From contig JAWLAN010000006.1 in the NCBI GenBank assembly GCA_041395385.1, positions 248,001-312,000 on the forward strand: a DNA stretch of 64,000 bases, read 5' to 3'. Below, one piece after another: positions 47,855 through 56,859 of this stretch; within the stretch, counting starts at the first letter, position 1, and the number at the start of each line of letters is the position of its first letter. Below the pieces are notes generated by a model. It did no database searches, had not been told where the DNA came from, and was given only the letters and a program-made list of their open reading frames with translations. Source of the DNA: JAJVHZ01 sp041395385. Lineage in GTDB: Bacteria > Pseudomonadota > Gammaproteobacteria > JAJPIJ01. Position numbers and translations under genes: made by a program.

Positions 47855-47950
47855 GGCGGGTACGCCGGACTGCCTGCCCGGGCGGATCCGGCAATCCTTT
47901 CCTTGCACCTACATCCCGCCAGCCTTCCGCCCCCGGCCGCCCGCCACCCA

Positions 47951-47974
47951 TCATTCCCGCGAAAGCGGGAATCC
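47951..47974. repeat. Palindromic intergenic repeat (ATTCCCGC-GAAA-GCGGGAAT)
   Basis: ATTCCCGC at 47953-47960 and GCGGGAAT at 47965-47972 form a perfect 8-bp stem with a GAAA tetraloop, flanked by TC and CC. This element recurs between genes in many proteobacteria. The rest of the 47855-48136 gap shows no gene. Confidence 0.75.
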
Positions 47975-48136
47975 ATCTTCCGGGAAGGCCACACCGTCGC
48001 CGGGTCCCGGGGACCGTGGCACGAAACGGCCAAGCAGCACTCTAAGTGGCTATTCCTGAAAACCAATTGACGATGTCGGGGGCCGATGCGTATCATGCCG
48101 GCCCTCTGTGCGGTACCCCCGCTCTCGGAGCGGAAT

Positions 48137-48213
<77 letters not shown>

Positions 48214-48245
48214 AATAGAATGGGTTACAGTTCGGGCAAGTCACC

Positions 48246-48321
48246 GCGCCTGTAGCTCAGGGGATAGAGCATCGGCCTTCTAAGCCGGTGGTCGCAGGTT
48301 CGAATCCTGCCAGGCGCGCCA
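48246..48321 (+). tRNA. tRNA-Arg(UCU), CCA encoded
   Basis: Acceptor GCGCCTG/CAGGCGC, anticodon loop CTTCTAA (anticodon TCT), T-loop TTCGAAT, discriminator G, genomic CCA. It lies 32 nt after tRNA-Pro. Confidence 0.97.
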
Positions 48322-48354
48322 GATTGCGCGGCAAGCGCCATTGCGAGGTTCAAT

Positions 48355-48431
48355 GGTGGGCGTAGCTCAGTTGGTAGAGCCCCGGATTGTGATTCCGGTT
48401 GTCGTGGGTTCGAGTCCCATCGTCCACCCCA
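48355..48431 (+). tRNA. tRNA-His(GUG), CCA encoded
   Basis: Extra 5' G (G-1) opposite C73, acceptor GTGGGCG/CGTCCAC with one G-T pair, anticodon loop TTGTGAT (GTG), genomic CCA. Confidence 0.97.
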
Positions 48432-48484
48432 TTCGACAACAGACGTAGTTGCAGTAGCAGTGCAGGCAGCAGACCCGCAGCACC

Positions 48485-48560
48485 GGGGCGTTAGCTCAGT
48501 TGGTAGAGCAGCTGACTCTTAATCAGTAGGTCCAAGGTTCGAATCCTTGACGCCCCACCA
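48485..48560 (+). tRNA. tRNA-Lys(CUU), CCA encoded
   Basis: Acceptor GGGGCGT/ACGCCCC, anticodon loop CTCTTAA (CTT), T-arm CAAGG/CCTTG, genomic CCA. The CTT anticodon reads AAG, the preferred Lys codon in this GC-rich genome. A TTT tRNA must exist elsewhere. Confidence 0.96.
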
Positions 48561-49098
48561 TTTCTGACCTGTCAAAGCAAGCCCCTTGCGTTCCCCGCTG
48601 CACAGTGCATCGAAGGCGGGATAAATTTCAGCGATTCCAGCGTCATCAGGATCTTGTCCATCCTCGTCGGATGCCAACTCGCGGTGCCAATGGTTCCGCC
48701 CCTCTGACTGTCTGCGGTGCAATGCGCAAACATCATTATCGATAGCAGTACGTGCCTCCCAGGCGACTGCGTCAATCGTCCGCTCGAAGCCAACAACCGA
48801 ACAGTGCCTTTTCGACCCGGAGTCGCCATTCCACCAGCGAAAGCATGCGCCCCGAGAGTAGCCGTTCGTCAGTGCGTATTGCTGCGGGGCGCAAATGACA
48901 ACGGCCCCGTAGAGCCGTCTCCAATCATTGCGTTTGGTGCGCCAGCGCATATCGACGCCTTGAACTCCGCCACCGGCGGACTAGAGTGAAATATAGACAC
49001 GCTGCAGTACGTGCGACGCGCCGGTCGGTGCCGCACTGCACACTGAGCGTCGTCGAGGTGGGGCCGCAGGCGCGCGCATAGGCGTCGCTTGGCAGGCC
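48561..49098. other. Gene-poor region downstream of tRNA-Lys
   Basis: Several open frames occur on both strands but none has a credible start, codon pattern or recognisable motif. The texture is less GC-rich than nearby genes. It may be debris of an element that once used the tRNA gene, though no integrase or direct repeat of the tRNA 3' end is seen. Confidence 0.35.
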
Positions 49099-49223
49099 CC
49101 GTAGGCGAGCCCCGCATTGCGCGGGTGCTGCCCCGCCTGCCGTGGGTGCTCCTGTCACCGATAACACGGCAAAGGCAGGCAAGTAGGCTGACCGGCAAAA
49201 GACCCCGCGCTGCGGGGTTTTTT
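49099..49223 (+). ncRNA. Candidate structured RNA with intrinsic terminator
   Basis: Three consecutive hairpins: CCCGC/GCGGG at 49111-49125. A nested stem joins GCC-TGCCGTG-GGTG (49135-49148) to CACC, CACGGCA and GGC (49156-49176). The terminator is CCCCGC/GCGGGG at 49203-49217 followed by six T. The 5' end is unknown. Protein-like reading of the opposite strand is probably spurious. Confidence 0.4.
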
Positions 49224-49501
49224 GTTGGATATAGCCGCCTGGCCGAGACTCCGGAAACGCAACGTTTACCGGTCCTTCCGTCGTATCCGAGGCGTCGCAT
49301 TCAACCGTCGCCGCTCGCCGAAACGACACGGGGCACTGCTTACTGCCAGCGAGCCAACTGAGACACTCCAGCAAGTAACTCAACTCTGCGAACGGCAGAC
49401 ATGGAACGATTACATTCAAAAGCTCGCGACGTCGAGTGACCGAGGCAACGGCGCCGGGAGGGGCGACGAAGCATCGCGCTGCAACGCTTTGTGAGCCCCG
49501 C

Positions 49502-50116
49502 TTATATCGTTGGAACGAATTTGCGGATTACCGACGCGCCCGATGGAGAGGCAGACCAGACCAGCAACGCACAGTTTACGATGACGATCAACCAGAACAC
49601 GAACTGAAATTCCTTCTTTTTGGACTTATGGCGAAACATGCGCTGCGCGATAAGCGCGCCAGGCCAACCGCCAATCAAACTCAAGAGATGCAGCGTCCCT
49701 TCTTGAGTTCGCCAACGATTGTTCATTGCAGCAGACTTATCGAATGCATAAACGACGAACGTAATGCAGCTGGCAATGAAATAGAGAAAAAGCACCGGAA
49801 CAGGCGTCTTGCCCAGAGCGACTGATGCCACAACCAGACACGAGAATAATGTGACAACGACGACTCCAGCGAACTGTGACGTTTCGCGACGCGGAGCTGG
49901 TCTTGACTCCCCGGCATAACTGATACTCTTTGCTTGAAAGCGATTGCGGGCGTCGCTTGTGACCTCGTAGGTGATGATATCGCCGTCCACAGGCCGACGG
50001 CGTATCGTCGAGAACGCTTTGATGTGCACGAATGCCCTTTCGCCGCCACCATTCGGCGTGACAAATCCGTAGCCCTTTTCATCGTTCCAATTTGAAAGTC
50101 GTCCTTCGTAACGCAT
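49502..50116 (-). CDS. Cold-shock domain / DUF1294 membrane protein
   Basis: 204 aa. Residues 1-65 are a cold-shock fold (RLSNWNDEKGYGFVTPNGGG, then FVHIKAF). Residues ~85-130 hold two membrane helices and ~140-200 the DUF1294 part (TLHLLSLIGGWPGALIAQRM, then FRHKSKKKEFQ, then a last helix). The combination is widespread and its function is unknown; nucleic-acid binding at the membrane is plausible. The gene looks less GC-rich than its neighbours. Confidence 0.9.
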   Translation of the reverse strand: MRYEGRLSNWNDEKGYGFVTPNGGGERAFVHIKAFSTIRRRPVDGDIITYEVTSDARNRFQAKSISYAGESRPAPRRETSQFAGVVVVTLFSCLVVASVALGKTPVPVLFLYFIASCITFVVYAFDKSAAMNNRWRTQEGTLHLLSLIGGWPGALIAQRMFRHKSKKKEFQFVFWLIVIVNCALLVWSASPSGASVIRKFVPTI

Positions 50117-50254
50117 AAGTCATTCCCCATGGTGCTGACAGGTGAGGGACGGGTAGAACTGTTCTGATATGCCTGCCGCGCGGACACCATCTTGGTGGTC
50201 GATCCGCATGGCGACAGGCGGCTGGTAAATCGAGGTATGGTCGCGCGATCTTCG

Positions 50255-50965
50255 TTACCCAGTTCCCGTCTTCGCGACCATAACGCCACCGCTCTCCGAG
50301 GTGAGGCGGAGCTTTTGCGAGAGATTGCGTCCGATCACGTTGACCAGCTCCGACCTGAAATCCTGGCTCTTGCCGAACAGCGTCTGCAGCTTCTGCTTGC
50401 TGACACGAAAGACCTGGCAGGGAGACAAGGTGGTGACCGTGGCCGAGGCATTTTCGCCGGTGAGCAGGCTCATCTCGCCGATGAGCGCTCCCGGCTGCAA
50501 TACCGAAATGAGGCGATTGCCGACCTCGACCTTGGCGCAGCCGCTGGCGATGACGCAGAAATCGCTGACCACCTGCCCCTCGGTGGTGAGCCGCGTTCCC
50601 GCCGGGATGTTCTGCCACTGACCGCTCTTCAGCAGGCGGTGCAGTTGCACCGATCCGATCCCGGCGAACAGACCGCGCCGCAAGGTTTCCTCCTGCTCGC
50701 TGAAACGCACGCTCATGCGCTCGCGCGTGAGGATAAAAAGCTGGATGACGTTGATTCCGACGAACACCACCGCCCAGGCGATACCGACCCAGAGCGGCGG
50801 CTCCGAGCCGTAGTAGAAGTAAACGCCCTCCAGTCCCAGCGCGACGATCGCCAGTACGCGCAACCAATAGATGTTCGTAACCAGGTAAGAAAAGGCAAGG
50901 ATGAGATAACAGAAATTGCCCGCCCAGTCCTGCCAACTCATCCATTCGAATGGCATCCAGTTCAT
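50255..50965 (-). CDS. Popeye-like membrane protein with cyclic-nucleotide-binding domain
   Basis: 236 aa. Three membrane helices occupy residues ~14-85, then RGLFAGIGSVQLHRLLKSG, then a cNMP-binding domain (TRLTTEGQVVSDFCVIASG, GALIGEMSLLTGENASATV, QVFRVSKQKLQTLF). Topology and the linker resemble Popeye (POPDC) proteins, here with a bacterial CRP-like pocket: GEMSLLTGENASATV keeps the Glu of the phosphate-binding cassette, but the Arg is replaced by Asn. The start at 50965 (MNWMPFEWMS) is preferred to 51070. Confidence 0.8.
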   Translation of the reverse strand: MNWMPFEWMSWQDWAGNFCYLILAFSYLVTNIYWLRVLAIVALGLEGVYFYYGSEPPLWVGIAWAVVFVGINVIQLFILTRERMSVRFSEQEETLRRGLFAGIGSVQLHRLLKSGQWQNIPAGTRLTTEGQVVSDFCVIASGCAKVEVGNRLISVLQPGALIGEMSLLTGENASATVTTLSPCQVFRVSKQKLQTLFGKSQDFRSELVNVIGRNLSQKLRLTSESGGVMVAKTGTG

Positions 50966-52074
50966 GACTGATTCCCCGACAGGTAACAAAGCACCGAGGT
51001 CGCTGCAAGACGGACGGCGAATGCCCGAAATTCCGTCTCGGTGCGTGGCGGAAGGCCGAGCGCGCTTCAACCGCGAGGTCCGGCGGTCGGAGCCACTCCC
51101 CTTACCCCGGAGGAGCGCTCGGAGGGCAGCTTTTTTCTGATTCGCGAACGTCTACGGACGTTTTCTCCTTGTACTTCCAGCTCGAGTCTAGGCGGCCGGG
51201 TTCGTGGAAGCAACTCGCCCGCATTCCCGTGGATTCCATCCCCGCCCCGCGCGGCCGCGGGCGCGCCGGAGCCGGTGCCCAGTGCTGGGGCAGCCGGCCT
51301 CTCTCCTGCGCGAGCAAGGCCACGCGGCGCGGTCATCATTCGGTGTTGCACCGCATCATCCAGGGCACCGTCTGCGCCTGGCCTCGCATGCGCCCCGTCG
51401 GCGCGAAGGACGGCTTGAATAGAAAGGAACCGGTGCCCACCATGAATCATGCGCCCCCAGCCTGCCATGCTTCACCGAGAGCAGGGGTGCAGGCCGGCCG
51501 ACCGCACGGGGGCAGCAAGCGGCCGCCGCGGATCCGGGACAGACTGGTGCGCGGGAGATTGGCCGCGGCGAGGCCTCTGCCGAGGACTGAACGGTAGCGA
51601 GATGCGCGCAATGGCCGCGAACTGCCCGGAAACACACACACGTGCACGCTCGTTCCGGCCGCGCGCGGCGCCGCCGTTCCGACGCGTCGTGCCGCCGCAC
51701 ACCGTGCGAGGACCGGGTACCACCGACCCGAAGGCGCGGGTCGTCGCGGAGCTCGCCCGCGGCATCGAGGAGCGACAGACAACGCTGGAGACCCTGGCGG
51801 AAATGAGTGATGCCCCGTGCGTTGTCCGGCCAATGCGGCGGCGTGGCACAGGACACCGGACCGCGGCGCACGCCCCGCGGCGCGGCCTGGGCCGGGTGCA
51901 TGTCTTTGCCCGAGGCGACGCGGGCGCACGCCGCAACCGGCAGCGCGGCCGCGACATCGGCGATGCAATGGATGACGAGGCCGTCCGGCGAACGCTCGCC
52001 CCTTGGCGGCCCTGCGCAGGCTTGATCCGCTTCCACTTCCTGCTGCCGCGCCTCGCCGAGTCGGGGTACCCGCA
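50966..52074. other. 1.1-kb region without a supported gene
   Basis: Open frames on both strands are rich in Arg, Ala, Gly and Pro, as expected from GC-rich noncoding sequence. None has a clear ribosome-binding site or a recognisable domain. I see no repeat or RNA structure that I can support. Confidence 0.4.
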
Positions 52075-52647
52075 ATGATCGCGGCCGTGGCCGGAACGCC
52101 GCTGCTCGTTCTGACCGTCGGTCATTCCACCCGCCAGCTCGAAGCCTTTGTCGAGTTGCTGCGGGCCCACGGCGTTACCTGCCTCGTGGACGTGAGGACC
52201 ATACCCCGTTCGCGACACAATCCGCAGTTCAACCGCGAGACCCTGTCCGACGCCCTTGCATCTGCTGCCATCCAGTACCGGCACATGCCCGGCCTGGGCG
52301 GCCTGCGTCATCCTTGCCGCAACTCGCCGAACCTGGCGTGGCGCAATGCCTCCTTCCGCGGATTCGCTGATTACATGCAGACACCGGATTTCGCTGATCA
52401 CCTCGACACGCTGATGGAACTGGCGCATACCGAGCGCATTGCGCTGATGTGTGCCGAAATCCTGCACTGGCGCTGCCATCGCTCCCTGATCGCCGACGCG
52501 CTGCTGGTGCGCGGCGTACGAGTGGAGCATATCCGCCATCAAGCCGGGCGCCAGATTCACACCCTCACGCCCTGGGCGCGGGTGGAGGGCATGCAGGTCA
52601 CATATCCTTCACCGACCGCGGAGGGACTCGGCGGGTCGTCCACATGA
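52075..52647 (+). CDS. DUF488 family protein
   Basis: 190 aa. TVGHSTRQLEAFVELLRAHG, LVDVRTIPRSRHNPQF and ALMCAEILHWRCHRSLIADA are the conserved DUF488 blocks with the Cys/His pair CxxxxxxxCHR. Function is unestablished. Start at 52075 follows a poor ribosome-binding site. Confidence 0.9.
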   Translation: MIAAVAGTPLLVLTVGHSTRQLEAFVELLRAHGVTCLVDVRTIPRSRHNPQFNRETLSDALASAAIQYRHMPGLGGLRHPCRNSPNLAWRNASFRGFADYMQTPDFADHLDTLMELAHTERIALMCAEILHWRCHRSLIADALLVRGVRVEHIRHQAGRQIHTLTPWARVEGMQVTYPSPTAEGLGGSST

Positions 52648-52781
52648 ATGGGGCCTGAGTGTGGCGATCGACGGCACGCGCCACGACGTCTCGCTCCGCC
52701 GCCTGTTTGCTCGCGGCGTCCCCGGACCGGGCGTAGTATTGGGCTCCCATCGGTTGCCGCGGGGATCTCTGGAGGTGCACC

Positions 52782-53249
52782 ATGAAGGGCGACAAGAAGG
52801 TGATCGATTTCCTCAACCGTTATCTCGCCACCGAGCTGACCGGTCACCATCAGTATCTCGAGCATGCGCGGGTGCTGAAGAACTGGGGTGTCAGCGGCCT
52901 CGCCGAGCGCGAGGACCAGTATGCCGAGGAGGAAAGGACTCATGCGGCGCGCATCGCCGATCGCATCCTCTTTCTCGAGGGAGCACCCGACTTTCGCACC
53001 ATCCGCCGGCTTGCCATCGGCGCGGACGTGAGGAAGATCCTGGACTGTGATCTGGGCCTCGTTAGCCAGGCCCAAACGGTACTGCGAGAAGGCGTGGCGC
53101 ACTGCGAATCCGTCGCCGATTACGTCTCCCGCGATCTCCTGCGGGAGATGCTGGACGACGAGGAGCAGCACGCCTACTGGCTCGAGATCCAGCTCGCGCT
53201 GATAGTGAGGATCGGCCTGAAGAACTATATTCAATCCCGGAGCGGCTGA
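52782..53249 (+). CDS. Bacterioferritin-like protein with incomplete haem and diiron ligands
   Basis: 155 aa with the Bfr start MKGDKKVIDFLNRYLATELT. Ferroxidase ligands Glu18, Glu51, His54, Glu127 and His130 are present. Glu94 is replaced by Val (DLGLVSQAQ), and the haem-bridging Met52 is Arg (EEERTHA). It may form hetero-oligomers with a complete subunit encoded elsewhere, as two-subunit Bfrs do. GGAGG lies 9 nt before the ATG. Confidence 0.9.
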   Translation: MKGDKKVIDFLNRYLATELTGHHQYLEHARVLKNWGVSGLAEREDQYAEEERTHAARIADRILFLEGAPDFRTIRRLAIGADVRKILDCDLGLVSQAQTVLREGVAHCESVADYVSRDLLREMLDDEEQHAYWLEIQLALIVRIGLKNYIQSRSG

Positions 53250-53546
53250 CCCGACTCCGCCGCGGTGGGCGTGAGGCGTCGCGCGAGCTGCGGCCGCCGC
53301 GAAGACGGGCCGCGGCGAGAACGGGGCCCGTCCCCTTCGTCGCAGGGATCCGCCATCTCGTCCGCCGTGCAATGCCGGGTCGGCGGCTGCGGCTCGGATG
53401 CCACGCGGCCGATAGGGAAGTTCGCAGCGCTCCTAGCCGTTCACCATTCCGACGAGGCACCCAAGTCGATCAAGATCGCATCGCAGGGCTGGGTCCAGGG
53501 CGCCACTCGCGCGCGCATAGGCAGGGAAGCGGCTCACGTGTAGCAG

Positions 53547-53819
53547 TTACGGCCGCAGGCGCAGGAGCGGCCCGGCAGCGTAGCCTTCGATCAGGGGGCG
53601 GACGCGGGCGCAATCACCATCGCGCAGCCGGTATGCGAAGTCCACGGACACGCCGTTGACGAGGATGAGCTCCACCTCGGTGTGGGGAACGCCGAGCGCC
53701 TCAATCGCCTGCTTGACCGTCGCCTCGCGCGCGTACCCGTACTCGAACTCGCACTTGCGATGCGCGTAATGGAGGAAGTCGTTGAGCTCTTCGTAGAACC
53801 GGAACCAAGCGGTCGCCAT
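53547..53819 (-). CDS. Stand-alone ubiquitin-like protein related to Mut7-C N-terminus
   Basis: 90 aa. MATAWFRFYEELNDFLHYAH, AVKQAIEALGVPHTEVELIL (Val-Lys given by sequence as TVKQ) and NGVSVDFAYRLRDGD match the ubiquitin-like domain that precedes the Mut7-C RNase domain in many bacteria. Here the frame stops right after LLRLRP and no RNase domain follows. It lacks a C-terminal GG, so sulfur-carrier use is unlikely. Confidence 0.75.
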   Translation of the reverse strand: MATAWFRFYEELNDFLHYAHRKCEFEYGYAREATVKQAIEALGVPHTEVELILVNGVSVDFAYRLRDGDCARVRPLIEGYAAGPLLRLRP

Positions 53820-53943
53820 GACCACGAATTATGCGGCCTAGCGGGGTCAGGTCAAGCATTGGCCATGGCAGGCGGCCCATCGCTGAAAGCGGTCGGGCGT
53901 CTGGCGCTCGACACCGGCGTCGGCGCCGCGCGGCTTCAACGCG

Positions 53944-54261
53944 TCAGTAGTGAGGCCGTTGCATCGGCGAGGCGCGCGCGCTGCTCGTGCTTGTGGCCGG
54001 GGGCTTGGGTTTCGCGGTGCTCGCGGCAGGCTGCCTCGGCGGCTCGCTGCGGACCGTCAGCGGCTGCACCAGTCCCGAGGGCAGGGAGCCGACGTGATTG
54101 TCGTGTATATCGAGCTGCTGCGGTTCGCTTTGGTCCGGGCACAGCTTGTCCGTGTAGCTTACCTTTCCGCTGACCGGGTCCTTGCACTTCCTGATCTGGC
54201 CGGCCGTCGCGGGGCCGGCAGCGAGAAGCATCACGAGCAGCGGTAACAGAAGTCGCGCCAT
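53944..54261 (-). CDS. DUF4124 exported protein
   Basis: 105 aa. Signal peptide LLLPLLVMLLAAGPATA, then the DUF4124 core QIRKCKDPVSGKVSYTDKLC, then a Pro/Ser/Thr-rich tail. Role unknown, probably periplasmic. Confidence 0.85.
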   Translation of the reverse strand: MARLLLPLLVMLLAAGPATAGQIRKCKDPVSGKVSYTDKLCPDQSEPQQLDIHDNHVGSLPSGLVQPLTVRSEPPRQPAASTAKPKPPATSTSSARASPMQRPHY

Positions 54262-54282
54262 ATCGAGCTCATCGAGCGCTGT

Positions 54283-55515
54283 TTATCGCCGAGTCCTTGC
54301 GCGCACGAGATCACGCACCCGATCGCGAATGCGGACGAAGCCGGCGTGCGCGGACGTCAGCGCGCGGTTGGAGTACGTTCTCGGCAGGACGATGACCGAC
54401 GCGTTGTCGGTGCTGTGCGTGCCAAAACGCGCCTTGTAGGGCGCCTCGCCCCAACCGAAGTCCAGCCAGCGCGCCGGGCGATGGCCGGCGAGATCCCGCT
54501 GGATCATGAGCAGCAGCACCGTGCCCGGGGAGAGACCGGCGAATTTCTCGGCGTAGCCCACCTCGACGTAGTGATACACGTCCTTGTATTGGTAGCCAAT
54601 CGCGAAGGCACAGGGCTCCTCGCGGTAGAACAACAGATAGGAACGCAAGACGCCACTGCTCGCCAGGTGCGTCAGGCGCTGGATCTCGGCAGGATCCGTG
54701 GAAACACGCGGACCGAGCTCACGGTGCTGCCAGGACTGTTGCGACACCCGCGCGGCCAGCGAGAGCAGCACCCGAACCTGCTGCGGCGAGTCGATCCGTA
54801 CCAGTCGCGAGCCGGGGTTGGCGGCCTCGTCGAACGCCGCCATCCGCTCCCGCAGGTAACGCCTGTGCTTGCGGCTCATGCGTGCCAGGCAGGCGTCCGG
54901 GGCCTGCGCCAGGTGTATGTAGTGCTGCTTGCGCACGCCGTCGAGCGGATGGATCAAACAACCCTGCTCGGCATAGGCTTGCAGGGCATGCCACGTGTAG
55001 GAGTCCGTCGGCAGCTTGCGAAACAACAGCCCGCTGCAGGCGTCGTTGCGCCGGAGTATGGCCTCGTACAGCGTCGCGTGGGCGTCGTGCTCGTCGGGCA
55101 GCAGCGGTTGGCTTCCGAGAATGTTGGCGACCTGCCAGCTGCGCCGATGGAACACCTTGTTGCCAACCTCGAATTCGAGCGACACGGATTGATACCGTAT
55201 CGGCACGGCGCCGACGAGGCTGCCGGAGGCGTTGCGCATGACCGCCACCTCGGTGCGACGGCGGTCGCCCGCGCTGAGCCAGCTCTCGGTCCATGTCGGC
55301 GATTGATAGAGAGTCTCCCGATTCGCGCTTTCGGCCGCGAGCATGGACCATCCGGCGCGCACCTCCTTGCGCCCCAGCGCGTCGCTCAACTTCAGAAATG
55401 ACAGCGAATAGCCCGGCGCCGGCGCCGCCCAGGGCTGCGGAACACCAATGGAAAGCGCTACTTGCTGCCGCTGCGGATCTATATGTGTCATGTCGAGGTA
55501 TGCCGCTTTTTTCAC
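54283..55515 (-). CDS. CelD/FemAB-like GNAT acyltransferase
   Basis: 410 aa with a GTG start; ATG 55491 eight codons on (MTHIDPQRQQ) is equally possible. Two GNAT-like halves: SPTWTESWLSAGDRRRTEVA, ISRKHRRYLRE-type helix (SRKHRRYLRERM) and the acyl-binding half LLFYREEPCAFAIGYQYKDV, HYVEVGYAEKFAGLSPGTVL, LDFGWGEAPYKARFG. This group (Acetyltransf_6) is common in exopolysaccharide and exosortase loci. It pairs with the related gene at 61399. Divergent from the VPLPA-CTERM gene. Confidence 0.85.
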   Translation of the reverse strand: MKKAAYLDMTHIDPQRQQVALSIGVPQPWAAPAPGYSLSFLKLSDALGRKEVRAGWSMLAAESANRETLYQSPTWTESWLSAGDRRRTEVAVMRNASGSLVGAVPIRYQSVSLEFEVGNKVFHRRSWQVANILGSQPLLPDEHDAHATLYEAILRRNDACSGLLFRKLPTDSYTWHALQAYAEQGCLIHPLDGVRKQHYIHLAQAPDACLARMSRKHRRYLRERMAAFDEAANPGSRLVRIDSPQQVRVLLSLAARVSQQSWQHRELGPRVSTDPAEIQRLTHLASSGVLRSYLLFYREEPCAFAIGYQYKDVYHYVEVGYAEKFAGLSPGTVLLLMIQRDLAGHRPARWLDFGWGEAPYKARFGTHSTDNASVIVLPRTYSNRALTSAHAGFVRIRDRVRDLVRARTRR

Positions 55516-56010
55516 GGGCCCGTTCAGATTTCCGTGCGTAAGAATCCTCTTGCGCGACGCAGCCTTGAAAGGAGACAGTCATCGATGAGCTCGGTTCCAC
55601 AACCTCCGTCTCCCACACTTCGTGCCGACGTCCGATTTTACGGATGCGTGCCGTAGGCAATACCGACGGAACCTGAACGAGATCCTTGATTTGCCTGTTC
55701 CTATGTATCCGTGCCTCGCGAGGTTCGGTTCAAGGAGCGAGCGCTGGATGATCCCGCCGTTTGCACGGCAGAGATCGTGATTCTGGTCGCTAAATCGAGA
55801 CCCGCTCGGCGCGCGCAAGTGCCCGGCCCGTGATTCGGGCATTGAAGACGACGGCATGGGTCGATGGGGTGCGCGCGCCACGAAGATTCAATCCGACAGA
55901 CTGTTGGCATTGCATGGGCCGAACTTGGACGCTGGCGGCGCTGGGCCTACGCGGACATAGCGCCCCGACGACTGGTTGTGATTACAATGGCGTGACGGCG
56001 GATATCTCCT
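55516..56010. other. Divergent region between acyltransferase and VPLPA-CTERM genes
   Basis: No gene supported over this ~500-nt gap. It must carry divergent promoters, but I could not pick out convincing boxes. Confidence 0.3.
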
Positions 56011-56763
56011 ATGCGAACAGCCCGATGCACGATATGGGGTCTTCTCGCCCTCGCGGCATGCCTGGGCGGCGCGCCCGCCCGGGCGGCAACGGTGACGCTG
56101 TTCGATGCAGCGGGCAATACGCTGCCGGACGCTCAGGGTTGGGCATATGCGTCTTTTCCGGCCACCACGCAGTCCGTCGCCGGCGGCACCCTGAACTTCT
56201 CGACCGCAGGGAGCGCCGCGACGCAGGCCGGCTACGCGCGCGCCGACCAGTCGCTCGACACCATTGCCGGATTCGATCTCGACCTCGTCCAGCTGACGGT
56301 ACTTTCCGAATCGCACGACAACACGGATCGCGCCGGCTTCTCCCTGATCGCCATCGGCGGCGACCCGACCCGATCGCTCGAGCTGGCCTTCTGGAGCGGC
56401 GAGGTGTGGGCGTACACGTTCACGAGCGGGGCATTCGTTCATGGCGCCGGTCTGGCGCTCGACACCACCGTCGCTCACGACTACACGCTGCGGGTACGCA
56501 ACAATCAGTGGAGCCTGCGGGTGGACGGCGCGGCCACCTCCCTCGGCGGCGCGTTGGTGGACTATACGCCCGCGGCCCTGTTCATCGATCCCTACGAGAT
56601 CCCCAACTTCCTGTTCTTTGGCGACGACACCGGCTCGGCCGCCTCCGCCATCACGCTGCAGGCGGTGACCTTCAGCCCGGTGCCTCTGCCTGCCACCGTT
56701 TGGTTGCTGACCTTCGGCCTGCTCGGTTTACTGCAACGCGCCCGTCGCATAGCCCACCGCTGA
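56011..56763 (+). CDS. Exported protein with VPLPA-type C-terminal sorting signal
   Basis: 250 aa. Signal peptide (IWGLLALAACLGGAPARA), beta-sandwich body with LDLVQLTVLSESHDNTDRAG and TLRVRNNQWSLRVDGAATSL (lectin/laminin-G-like by pattern only). The tail is VPLPATVWLLTFGLLGLLQR then RARR. Second such protein in the window. Confidence 0.87.
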   Translation: MRTARCTIWGLLALAACLGGAPARAATVTLFDAAGNTLPDAQGWAYASFPATTQSVAGGTLNFSTAGSAATQAGYARADQSLDTIAGFDLDLVQLTVLSESHDNTDRAGFSLIAIGGDPTRSLELAFWSGEVWAYTFTSGAFVHGAGLALDTTVAHDYTLRVRNNQWSLRVDGAATSLGGALVDYTPAALFIDPYEIPNFLFFGDDTGSAASAITLQAVTFSPVPLPATVWLLTFGLLGLLQRARRIAHR

Positions 56764-56859
56764 CGTCGCCCGACGGTGGGCGATGAGCGCCTGACCCGAG
56801 TACACTTGGTGGTCGCGGATCCAATCCCCGTCGCCGTCTTCCAACCACAGGTGAACCCG

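Noticed and set aside
48519..48950. Minus-strand frame overlapping tRNA-Lys
   Set aside because: It runs through the tRNA gene and shows no domain or ribosome-binding site.
51449..52078. 209-codon plus-strand frame before the DUF488 gene
   Set aside because: No recognisable motif, low-complexity Arg/Pro/Ala content, no ribosome-binding site.
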